IMG/VR virus record: IMGVR_UViG_3300020580_000015
Coordinates: 1-60,636 of that record
Length of the DNA stretch: 60,636 nucleotides
Direction: 5' to 3' (one strand)
Source of the DNA: a virus
Below are positions 53,950 through 60,636 of this stretch, piece after piece. How positions within the stretch are numbered: position 1 is the first letter of the stretch; every line of letters starts with the position of its first letter. A model generated the notes under the pieces. That model was not told the origin of the DNA. It worked only from the letters and a program-made list of their open reading frames with translations, and searched no databases. A program made the position numbers and the translations under genes.

Positions 53950-54258
53950 GTGCGAAGTCGCCACTGGTTTTGGGCCGCAGTTATCCTGATGTTAGGTGGG
54001 ATCCTCTACATGGGACTCGCTCCCGCCGCTGAGGCGGCTACTCCGCGTGTGAGCACCCAACCCACTGTTGAGGTCGACGTGGTGTTAAAGACAGATAAAG
54101 CCTGGACGCATCGCAAGGCTACCGTAGACGCATTCAGCGACGGTAAGATAGTTGTCTGTGAAGAGTTCAAAGATAGTGTAGTCGCCCAGTGCATTGTGCT
54201 GGTAGACGACGGCGATGTTCCGATGCTGCCTGTCCGATTGTTAGAGGATAAAATATGA
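53950..54258 (+). CDS. Secreted or periplasmic small protein
   Basis: GTG 53950, 102 residues. The N-terminus MRSRHWFWAAVILMLGGILY then MGLAPAAEAATP is a signal peptide with an Ala-x-Ala-type cleavage site. The mature part (VSTQPTVEVDVVLKTDKAWT, CEEFKDSVVAQCIVLVDDG) is beta-rich with two Cys. It may act in the periplasm during infection. Confidence 0.7.
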   Translation: MRSRHWFWAAVILMLGGILYMGLAPAAEAATPRVSTQPTVEVDVVLKTDKAWTHRKATVDAFSDGKIVVCEEFKDSVVAQCIVLVDDGDVPMLPVRLLEDKI

Positions 54259-55208
54259 GTCTCGGCGCATCGGCCGAAGACTGGGCACACTTCGATTTAA
54301 TACTCGGACTAGGCACCAACCTATTACCCTGCGTGCCAGCATCGTCGGACGTGAAAGTGGCAGAAGGCTCCGCGCTGGCCGGGAAGGTGGGGAAGATTCC
54401 GTCGATGATTAATGGCCGTGGTGAAGCTCATGGCCTATTAGCCTGGCAGAAGCGTGAGATCGCATCGAGTGAGGTGCAGTACTGGTCCAGCGACCGGCGC
54501 CTCAACATGTGCGTGCGCACCGGCCCGATCAGTGGCATCTATGCTCTCGACATCGACATCGACGACGATCCCACCGTCGGCCCTGACCGCGCAACTGACG
54601 TTGTCGACGCGATACACTCAACACTCGGCGCGCTTCCCACGCGATGGCGCGAGAACAGCGGCAAGTGTCTATTGATGTTCAGGATGGAGGAGCCATGCAA
54701 GAAGCGCAAGATCAAGCTCGATGCGAATCCCAAAGGTCCGGCCATCGAGCTGCTCGCCGATGGTCAGCAGTTCGTTGCCTGTGGCACGCACTCCTCTGGT
54801 GTGCGCTACCGCTGGGGTGCCGAGCTGCCTTCGAACATTCCGACGATCACGCTGGCTCAGCTGGATTCATTATGGAAGACACTGACTACCAGCTATGCGA
54901 GGAGCGATACGTCACCCGTCCCGAATGCTCTGGCCAAGGCATCGAACCCATCTACGGGTACGGACCAATCAGCGGGGGTGATGAAGACGATAAGCGAGCC
55001 AGACTGGGAACATTTGCTGGCATGCCTTCGCTTCCTGGTTCCACACGCCGCGGACGAACAAGTATGGGCGGAAATAGGAATGGCTCTATTGTCGATCAAA
55101 GATTGCGGTAAGCCGGTGCGGCAGCTGTGGCTAGACTTCAGCAGAAAAGCACCAAATTGGGAAGAAGGCGCGGCCGAGCAATGGTGGGAGGCGCACGCTC
55201 GTGAATAG
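54255..55208 (+). CDS. Prim-pol primase half of a split primase-helicase
   Basis: 317 residues. GRGEAHGLLAWQKREIASSE, ISGIYALDIDIDDDPTV (acidic catalytic residues, Asp99 and Asp101) and AIELLADGQQFVACGTHSSG then VRYRWGAE are the prim-pol (bifunctional DNA primase/polymerase N-terminal) signatures. A PriCT-2-like segment follows (WAEIGMALLSIKDCGKPVRQ). The frame ends with QWWEAHARE, where relatives continue into 'SDFRxIFxxAxxxG' and the helicase; that continuation is encoded by 55667. The stop overlaps the HNH start by 8 bases (GTGAATAG). Confidence 0.85.
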   Translation: MSLGASAEDWAHFDLILGLGTNLLPCVPASSDVKVAEGSALAGKVGKIPSMINGRGEAHGLLAWQKREIASSEVQYWSSDRRLNMCVRTGPISGIYALDIDIDDDPTVGPDRATDVVDAIHSTLGALPTRWRENSGKCLLMFRMEEPCKKRKIKLDANPKGPAIELLADGQQFVACGTHSSGVRYRWGAELPSNIPTITLAQLDSLWKTLTTSYARSDTSPVPNALAKASNPSTGTDQSAGVMKTISEPDWEHLLACLRFLVPHAADEQVWAEIGMALLSIKDCGKPVRQLWLDFSRKAPNWEEGAAEQWWEAHARE

Positions 55209-55683
55209 GCTGCAGATTTACTATCAGCTTAATAAGGAACGTCTCAAGGCGCAGGCCAGAGCACGTTACGCCACTAAGCGAGAAGAGATACGCCAGAAAT
55301 TAAATGAGTATGGACGTAAGAACAGAGTCGCAGCTAAAGAGCGTCTTCAGAAATGGAGAAAAGATAACCCCGATAAGGCTAAAGAACAATCGCGTCGGTA
55401 TTACGCAAACAGCGTAGCTAGACGGGCGCATGTAAAGCTTGAGACTGCGTACCGCCGCGCGGCAATAGCCAACAGAAAGTGCATTTGCTGTACTAATATC
55501 ATGTTTCGCACTGTTTACGCAGCGTCTGAACTGGTAGGCGGCGAGGTCGACCACATAAAAGCGATAGCGCTCGGAGGAAAGCACTGCGTGAAGAATCTAC
55601 AGATTCTCAGTGTGGAAGAGCACAAGGAAAAAACCAAGCGCGATCTAGCTGAATGTCGGAGGCTCCGTGCAGCCGCGAAGTGA
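55201..55683 (+). CDS. HNH endonuclease inserted between primase and helicase halves
   Basis: 160 residues from GTG 55201. The front is a long basic helical region (LKAQARARYATKREEIRQKL, NEYGRKNRVAAKERLQKW) for DNA contact. The nuclease core KCICCTNIMF, then GEVDHIKAIALGGKHCVKNL and QILSVEEHKEKTKR, is HNH-type. The DNA is visibly richer in A and T than the flanks. It overlaps the primase half by 8 bases and the helicase half by 17, so the insertion consists of this gene alone. Confidence 0.9.
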   Translation: MNRLQIYYQLNKERLKAQARARYATKREEIRQKLNEYGRKNRVAAKERLQKWRKDNPDKAKEQSRRYYANSVARRAHVKLETAYRRAAIANRKCICCTNIMFRTVYAASELVGGEVDHIKAIALGGKHCVKNLQILSVEEHKEKTKRDLAECRRLRAAAK

Positions 55684-57346
55684 CTTTAGGCGTATATTCA
55701 ATATGGCGCGGCAGCGCGGCATGCAACGAATCGCCTCACCTGACGACTTCCCGCCAGTGGCAGCGGCCGACTCGCCTCCAGCGGCGAATTCTGATCTGGT
55801 TGATGTCATGCCACCGGAAACTCAGATAACGCCTGGCGAGCGGCGCACGATTCTTCTGATTGACGCGAACTTCCCTAACATTTTGGATGAACTGGAAGAA
55901 GTAATTAGTCCGTACGTCTACACACAAGGATCACACCTGGTTCGAACATCGGAAGCTCACAATGACGCCGCCATACAGCGCAGCGCCGACGCGTTGATGC
56001 TGGTTGGTGCATCAAAAGATTGGGCGCGCAAGCGGCTCGGCCAGCTTTGTGATTTCAAGAAATATTTATCGTCGCGTGAGGAATGGATATCAGTTAGCCC
56101 AAGTGCCGAACATGTCAACGCGATGCTCGGGCTGGGCGGATGGAGCACGCTACGCCCGCTTGACGCCATCGCCCGCGCGCCGTTTTTACGGGAAGATGGA
56201 AGCATCTGCGATGTTCTCGGGTACGATTGTGCAAGTCGTGTTTTATACATCCCAAGCACGAATTATCCGCCGATCCCAGAGACACCGACGCGTGACGACG
56301 CGGTGGCAGCGCTCGCGCGCATCCGCGAACCGTTCAATGAGTTTCCCTGGAAGGAGGAGGCATCGGAGAGCGCGTTCCTGTCGCACATCCTCGCCGAGGC
56401 CGCGCGACTAGCAATGGAGCGCTGCCCGATGTATTTCTACGACGCGCCGATGGCCGGCACTGGCAAGAGCACACTGCAAGAGATGGCCGCGCGCATCGTG
56501 CACGGCACCGAGCCGGCACTGCGCCCTTGGGTGGCCGACGAGGACGAACTACGCAAATCACTTTACGCATGTCTGATGGCGGGTGACCGCTCCATCTGGT
56601 TCGACAACGTGCCGGATGGTGTGAAGGTGCGCTCCTCTGTGCTCGAAGCGTTCCTCACCAGCGCGGTGTGGAAGGATCGTAAGCTGGGCGAGAGCATGAC
56701 CACAGCGATACCGAACAAGACGGTGCTGGTGGCTTCAGGCAACAACCTGACACCAGTCTCCGCACTTGCACGGCGTAGCCTCGTGATACGCCTCGACGCC
56801 AACACCGAGCATCTACGTGAGCGTGTGTTCAAGATCGTGAACCCGCGCCGGCACGTCATGGAGCGACGCGGTCAGATGCTCATTGACGCGCTCACGATCA
56901 TCAAGGCGTATCTCTTGACCGGCGGCAAGGAACAGATGCCGGTCGCGCTGCCCAGCTTCGAGGATTGGTCGCGCCTCGCGCGTGATCCGTTGATCTGGCT
57001 TGGCCTCGCGGATCCTGTTGTCACACAGCTCAATGAAACGGATGACGAGTCTCAGCCGCTCGGTCCGATCTTCGAGAAGCTGGCAGCCAACTTCGGTGAA
57101 CGCACGTTCACCGCTGGCGACATGGCGCGCGTCGTCGGCAGTCTCTCCGATGAGAAGAACGAGCTGAGCGACGCGCTGATGCAGATGGGATGCATGGAAC
57201 CCAACAACCCCATCAAGATCGGCTACTGGCTCCGTGCCTCGAAAGATAAAATCGGCAGCGGCTTGAAACTCGTGCACGACGGGCATAGCATGCACGGTGT
57301 GAGATGGCGGTTACGAAACACGAACGGAGATCTGACCAATGGCTGA
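55667..57346 (+). CDS. AAA+ (SF3-like) helicase half of the split primase-helicase
   Basis: 559 residues. The chosen start is GTG 55667 with GGAGG upstream, because the first residues QPRSDFRRIFNMARQRGM are the natural continuation of the primase half; ATG 55703 is the alternative. Walker A is YDAPMAGTGKSTL (about 258-270), Walker B GDRSIWFDNV (306-315), then VLVASGNNLTPVSALARRSL with sensor and Arg finger. Unwinds DNA at the fork, presumably with the separate primase polypeptide. Confidence 0.85.
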   Translation: MQPRSDFRRIFNMARQRGMQRIASPDDFPPVAAADSPPAANSDLVDVMPPETQITPGERRTILLIDANFPNILDELEEVISPYVYTQGSHLVRTSEAHNDAAIQRSADALMLVGASKDWARKRLGQLCDFKKYLSSREEWISVSPSAEHVNAMLGLGGWSTLRPLDAIARAPFLREDGSICDVLGYDCASRVLYIPSTNYPPIPETPTRDDAVAALARIREPFNEFPWKEEASESAFLSHILAEAARLAMERCPMYFYDAPMAGTGKSTLQEMAARIVHGTEPALRPWVADEDELRKSLYACLMAGDRSIWFDNVPDGVKVRSSVLEAFLTSAVWKDRKLGESMTTAIPNKTVLVASGNNLTPVSALARRSLVIRLDANTEHLRERVFKIVNPRRHVMERRGQMLIDALTIIKAYLLTGGKEQMPVALPSFEDWSRLARDPLIWLGLADPVVTQLNETDDESQPLGPIFEKLAANFGERTFTAGDMARVVGSLSDEKNELSDALMQMGCMEPNNPIKIGYWLRASKDKIGSGLKLVHDGHSMHGVRWRLRNTNGDLTNG

Positions 57347-57677
57347 GCAGATGATTACGAACACGCAGGGCGACGCACTGTCCCGATTGATCCAACTACA
57401 GGCTGGACGACATGACATCCGTCAGACCTGGTCGGGCAACGGTGTCACGGATCTGATCGCGCTGTGCAATGCGCACGCTGTCAAAGCGCGACTGTCCAAA
57501 CACCTGTGGACCAGCATGCGCGAGCTTATGACGATGCCCGAGCTACGTGAGCTACCCGAGGCGCTGCAGGCGCAGATCATGTCCATCATCTTGTCGGCGC
57601 AGGCGCTGATGGAATTGGACAACGAGAGTCACGCGAAGAAACTCGCGCAGCTGGACAGGCCGAAGGGATCGCTATGA
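57339..57677 (+). CDS. Hypothetical 112-residue helical protein
   Basis: ATG 57339 overlaps the helicase stop by 8 bases. MAEQMITNTQGDALSRLIQL, NAHAVKARLSKHLWTSMREL, QIMSIILSAQALMELDNESH. All-helical in appearance. Position between helicase and sigma-like genes suggests a replication or transcription accessory. Confidence 0.7.
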   Translation: MAEQMITNTQGDALSRLIQLQAGRHDIRQTWSGNGVTDLIALCNAHAVKARLSKHLWTSMRELMTMPELRELPEALQAQIMSIILSAQALMELDNESHAKKLAQLDRPKGSL

Positions 57678-58429
57678 CACACAGCGCATCGGAAGTCTTC
57701 ACCATGCAGCTCGCACGCGCGGCTGCCAAGCAGGCCAACAAATTCCTGAGCGCTCGTGGCCTGCAGAAGTCTGACCGCGACGATGTGATTGCGGCCGCGA
57801 TGCTGTGGTGCTGGGAGAATCGCGACAGCTACAGCCTGACCACCACGCTGGAGACCTGGTTCATGAACGCGGTGCGCGACGCGTACAAGGGACTACAGCG
57901 CGAGGAGCTGCCGACATCTGACCAATCGATGGAGCAGATGGGTGGCGGCGATGACACGTACAGCACCGTCGCTGCGGAGTCCGCGGCCATGACGCTGATC
58001 AGTGCGCTGAATCAAACCGGCAAGATGGTGGCGGTCATGACGATGGGCGGCTACACACGCGCCGAGATGATCGAGCGCGGCATCTCGAAGCGCGCGATAG
58101 ACGAGACACATCAGCGCATCAAACAGCTGCGCCGGCTGGTGCCAGACGCCGACGGCGTGCGCCTCATTGCCAGGACGATGCCCGCTGTATCGTCAGACGA
58201 TACGGATGATCAATTATCGGAGATCGACATGGCTTTGGAACAATTGGATTTCGCACCGCCCGCCGGCAAGGACTGCCCGCCATGTTTCAGGTGCATGTGG
58301 TATTACGGATTCCTGCCAGACGGCAAGCGCGGCACGCGGCTGGAGATCGAAGATCAAGACGTGCGCGAAGCGGTGAAGAACACCGAAGCGCGCAAGATAG
58401 AAATTGCACATCAGGTAAGAGGAGAGTGA
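57674..58429 (+). CDS. Sigma-70-family-like factor
   Basis: 251 residues. Region-2-like segment: KFLSARGLQKSDRDDVIAAA, MLWCWENRDSYSLTTTLETW, FMNAVRDAYKGLQREE. Region-4-like helix-turn-helix: VMTMGGYTRAEMIERGISKR then AIDETHQRIKQLRR. A Cys-rich tail (CPPCFRCMWYYGF) is added. Could direct host RNA polymerase to phage promoters such as the TACTCT elements (inference). ATGA overlap with the preceding gene. Confidence 0.7.
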   Translation: MTHSASEVFTMQLARAAAKQANKFLSARGLQKSDRDDVIAAAMLWCWENRDSYSLTTTLETWFMNAVRDAYKGLQREELPTSDQSMEQMGGGDDTYSTVAAESAAMTLISALNQTGKMVAVMTMGGYTRAEMIERGISKRAIDETHQRIKQLRRLVPDADGVRLIARTMPAVSSDDTDDQLSEIDMALEQLDFAPPAGKDCPPCFRCMWYYGFLPDGKRGTRLEIEDQDVREAVKNTEARKIEIAHQVRGE

Positions 58430-58430
58430 A

Positions 58431-58691
58431 GTGTCTGTAGATGCAAAGATAATGACGGTGGTGAGCGCGATCAAGCAGTCGCTGCAGATGTCGGGCAGCC
58501 CGGGGTCGAGCGTGAACAGCCACCCGAACCCGTTCTTCTTGAACGTGAACGGTGAGATCGATCTGAAGCACGCCGCCACGTTAATCCTTCAGCGGCTGGA
58601 GGAATATGAGGCGGCGCTGAAGGCGCGGATCGAGAAGTCGATCAAGGAAGCCGAAGCCAAGGCGGCAGCGGTCGAGGTGAATCTGGATTAG
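58431..58691 (+). CDS. Hypothetical 86-residue protein
   Basis: GTG 58431 with GAGAG upstream. MSVDAKIMTVVSAIKQSLQM, Pro/Ser-rich middle, and a helical C-terminus (ATLILQRLEEYEAALKARIE, KSIKEAEAKAAAVEV) with coiled-coil character. Unknown. Confidence 0.7.
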   Translation: MSVDAKIMTVVSAIKQSLQMSGSPGSSVNSHPNPFFLNVNGEIDLKHAATLILQRLEEYEAALKARIEKSIKEAEAKAAAVEVNLD

Positions 58692-58712
58692 GTTAAATGG
58701 CGGGCTGGGGGG

Positions 58713-58742
58713 TTGCGTCCCGGTCCGCTTTCCGATTATACT
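58713..58742 (+). promoter_or_regulatory. Sigma-70-like promoter ahead of the UvrD-type helicase
   Basis: TTGCGT (58713-58718), 18-base spacer, TATACT (58737-58742). Reasonable match to host consensus in an 82-base gap. Drives the helicase gene and the DUF7666 gene after it. Confidence 0.5.
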
Positions 58743-58773
58743 GGCCGCACGTAACTTGAACCTGGAGATGCAG

Positions 58774-60240
58774 ATGGAATTTTCGACCTACCAGAACGCG
58801 ATCTTCGCCTTCCTCGCCAACACCCTCCGCAACCTGGTCGTGCGCGCTGGCGCCGGCTCCGGCAAATCCACCACGCTGATCGAGATCGTCAAGCGCCTCG
58901 TCGGCAACACCATTTTCCTCGCGTTCGGCAAGGACATCGCCGAGTCGCTGAAGTCGCGCGGCGTCAACGCCCGCACCTTCCACAGCCTCACATACATCCC
59001 GGTGACCCGCTTCTACTCGACGACGGTCCGCGCCTCTGTCGACGGCAGCAAGGTCCGCAACATGATCCGCGAGCGCTACAGCGAAGCTGATCAGCGCACG
59101 TACGGCAACTTTGTCAACAAGCTGGTGGGTCTCGCGAAGAATTCCGGCATGGGTTTTCTGATCGACGACACCGAGCAGAACTGGGACGACCTGGCCGCTA
59201 AGCACGACTTGGAGATCGAAGACGGCAAGGGCGACCACCGCACCGCGCTAGAGCTGGCCCGCGCGATGCTGATCAGCTCGAACAACGCCGCCACCCAGCA
59301 GGGACTGCTTGACTTCGATGATCTGCTCTTCCTCGCCGTCAAGGAAGGCATCACGCTACCGACGTTCGACAACGTGCTGGTCGATGAGGCGCAGGACACC
59401 AACGCGATCCAGCGCGCCATCATACGCAAGATCATGAAGCCCACCTCTCGCCTGGTAGCGGTCGGTGACCCGAGCCAAGCCATCTACGGTTTCCGCGGTG
59501 CCGACAGCGACGCGATGGACCTGATCAAGTCAGAGTTCGACGCCGACGAGCTGCCCCTGACGGTTAGCTACCGCTGCGCGAAGTCCATCGTCGAGTACGC
59601 TTCCCAGTTCGGCGTGATCGAGGCCGCCCCGGGCGCCATCGACGGCGAAGTGAAGAGCCTCAAGCGCACCGACAAGTATGTGGATCTGATGGGTGCCGCT
59701 GACCTGGTGGTGTGCCGCCTCACGAAGCTGCTGATCGAGCTGGCGTACGATCTGATGATGGCCCGCAAGCCGGCGTACATGATGGGCCGCGAGATCGGCG
59801 AAGGTCTCGTGAACCTGATCAAGAAGCAGCAGGCCAAGGGCATCGAGCAGCTGATCGTCAAGCTGGAAGCCAGCACCGCCCGCGAGGTAGAGCGCGCCAA
59901 GGCGAAGAACGACGACGCCAAGGCCGAGCGCGCTGAAGACCGCCGCGACTGCATCCTGTTCCTGGTTAACACGCTGGAAGAGAACGACCGCACGATCCCC
60001 GAGCTGATCCGCGTCATCGAGAACCTGTTCCGCAACAAGGCGGACGCGGTGGTCCTGGCGACGGTGCACAAGGCCAAGGGTCTCGAAGCGGCCCGCGTGT
60101 TCTGGCTGAACCACGACTACGTCAGCAAGTGGGCGCGTCAGCCCTGGCAGAAGCAGCAGGAAGTGAACCTGCGCTACGTCGCCGCCACCCGCGCGAAGTC
60201 TGAATTGGTCCTGATCCCTTCACCCCCAAAATCCAAGTAG
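58774..60240 (+). CDS. UvrD/Rep-type superfamily 1 helicase
   Basis: 488 residues from ATG 58774 (GGAG 6 bases upstream; ATG 58768 and TTG 58756 also in frame). Motif I VVRAGAGSGKSTT, Ia RTFHSLTYI, II VLVDEAQDTNAIQ, III LVAVGDPSQAIYGFRGA, IV LTVSYRCAKSIVEY, V LATVHKAKGLEAARVF, VI LRYVAATRAKSELVLI. All motifs are present and the accessory 2B-type region is short. Likely a replication or recombination helicase. Confidence 0.95.
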   Translation: MEFSTYQNAIFAFLANTLRNLVVRAGAGSGKSTTLIEIVKRLVGNTIFLAFGKDIAESLKSRGVNARTFHSLTYIPVTRFYSTTVRASVDGSKVRNMIRERYSEADQRTYGNFVNKLVGLAKNSGMGFLIDDTEQNWDDLAAKHDLEIEDGKGDHRTALELARAMLISSNNAATQQGLLDFDDLLFLAVKEGITLPTFDNVLVDEAQDTNAIQRAIIRKIMKPTSRLVAVGDPSQAIYGFRGADSDAMDLIKSEFDADELPLTVSYRCAKSIVEYASQFGVIEAAPGAIDGEVKSLKRTDKYVDLMGAADLVVCRLTKLLIELAYDLMMARKPAYMMGREIGEGLVNLIKKQQAKGIEQLIVKLEASTAREVERAKAKNDDAKAERAEDRRDCILFLVNTLEENDRTIPELIRVIENLFRNKADAVVLATVHKAKGLEAARVFWLNHDYVSKWARQPWQKQQEVNLRYVAATRAKSELVLIPSPPKSK

Positions 60241-60254
60241 AGGAGTTTACGCAA

Positions 60255-60636
60255 ATGACTACGATCAAGAGTTACAAAGGCTTTGATCAGAACTGGAAGT
60301 GCCGCGACATGCAATACGCCGTCGGCAACACCTACGAGCATACCGGTGATGTTGCGGCGTGCAGCGCCGGCCTTCACGCCTGTGAATACCCGCTCGATGT
60401 GTTCAACTACTATACTCCGGCTTCATCGCACTTTGCTGAAGTCGAGCAATCTGGCGTATTGAGCAGACACGATAGTGACTCAAAGGTCGCCAGTTCAAAA
60501 CTGCATGTGAAGTTGCAGCTGTCTTTTGGCGACCTCATCAAGGCAGCGATTGACTACACATTCGCACGCGCTACGCCAGAAGGCAAAAAGGCAACGGGCG
60601 ACCAGGGCGCTGCATCGGCGACGGGCTACCAGGGCG
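60255..60636 (+). CDS. DUF7666-family repeat protein, N-terminal part (continues at 1)
   Basis: ATG 60255 with AGGAG upstream. MTTIKSYKGFDQNWKCRDMQ, AVGNTYEHTGDVAACSAGLH and ACEYPLDVFNYYTPASSHFA then EVEQSGVLSRHDSDSKVASS are the conserved N-terminal domain of this phage family. The repeat array begins near residue 113 (KKATGDQ). The frame is open at the right edge; joining to base 1 preserves it with one Ala codon missing at the junction (GAS instead of GAAS), giving 268 residues. Confidence 0.9.
   Translation, partial: MTTIKSYKGFDQNWKCRDMQYAVGNTYEHTGDVAACSAGLHACEYPLDVFNYYTPASSHFAEVEQSGVLSRHDSDSKVASSKLHVKLQLSFGDLIKAAIDYTFARATPEGKKATGDQGAASATGYQG
60591..60636 (+). repeat. Start of the 27-base tandem repeat array
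   Basis: One partial lead-in (GCA ACG GGC GAC CAG) and one full unit (60606-60632) with the same 21-base core as at 21-263, then four bases of the next unit. Because the units are near identical, the copy number across the circular junction may be collapsed or miscounted in the assembly. Confidence 0.9.

Noticed and set aside
55201-55683. Intein within the primase-helicase
   Set aside because: Stop codons end the primase half and the HNH protein, and the HNH frame differs from both flanks, so protein splicing of one precursor is not possible.

Overview
The window reads as one complete, circularly permuted genome of a podovirus-type tailed phage infecting a Gram-negative bacterium. Supporting signs are a P22-like head and tail set (portal, scaffold, coat, gp4-like adaptor, gp10-like hub), three candidate ejection proteins, a tailspike and short tail fibres, a T4-lysozyme-type endolysin with a 3-TM holin and a spanin-like protein, GC-rich DNA and Shine-Dalgarno starts. 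No tail tube, sheath or tape-measure gene and no phage-type integrase was recognised. The two window ends lie inside one gene (a DUF7666-family protein with 27-base tandem repeats). Joining base 60636 to base 1 keeps the frame open and gives a 268-residue protein, so the linear ends are probably arbitrary.

Layout. (1) 50145-60636 and on through 1-16377, plus strand: early and replication genes. These are many small unknown proteins, an RMF-like protein, a prim-pol primase and its helicase half, a sigma-factor-like protein, a UvrD-type helicase, the DUF7666 protein, SLOG, cysteine-peptidase-like and phosphoribosyltransferase-like accessory genes, a small serine recombinase, a DUF2800 nuclease with a DUF2815 ssDNA-binding protein, a degenerate tRNA-Cys, a family A DNA polymerase, a VRR-NUC nuclease, an SNF2-type helicase, a T5 A1-like metallophosphoesterase, a nucleotide diphosphohydrolase-like protein and an SPFH protein, closed by a strong terminator at 16401. 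(2) 49448 down to 16422, minus strand: late genes. From the promoter end these are an EndoVII-like nuclease, small proteins, structural accessory proteins and tailspike, two GroES-like proteins, terminase, portal, scaffold, coat, tail hub, lysis cassette, ejection proteins, a giant polyvalent protein and tail fibres. (3) 49449-50144: the divergent control region, with a sigma-70-like promoter for the late strand, promoters for the early strand and a 24-bp inverted repeat built on TTGATACCTA.

Most striking features. Two essential genes are each cut in two by a free-standing HNH endonuclease gene, both at protein domain boundaries: the large terminase (ATPase half 39641-40537, HNH 39148-39648, nuclease half 38371-39147) and the primase-helicase (prim-pol half 54255-55208, HNH 55201-55683, helicase half 55667-57346). 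In both, the endonuclease start overlaps the upstream stop by exactly 8 bases, and there is no room for an intron. Five HNH or EndoVII genes plus one HNH-less NUMOD4 fragment are present in all. A giant polyvalent protein (20893-24732 plus 19250-20896) needs a -1 shift near 21013-21021 to be whole. A promoter family ending in TACTCT recurs upstream of early genes, and the phage encodes its own sigma-like factor.

All functional calls come from reading motifs and family knowledge; no database search was run.
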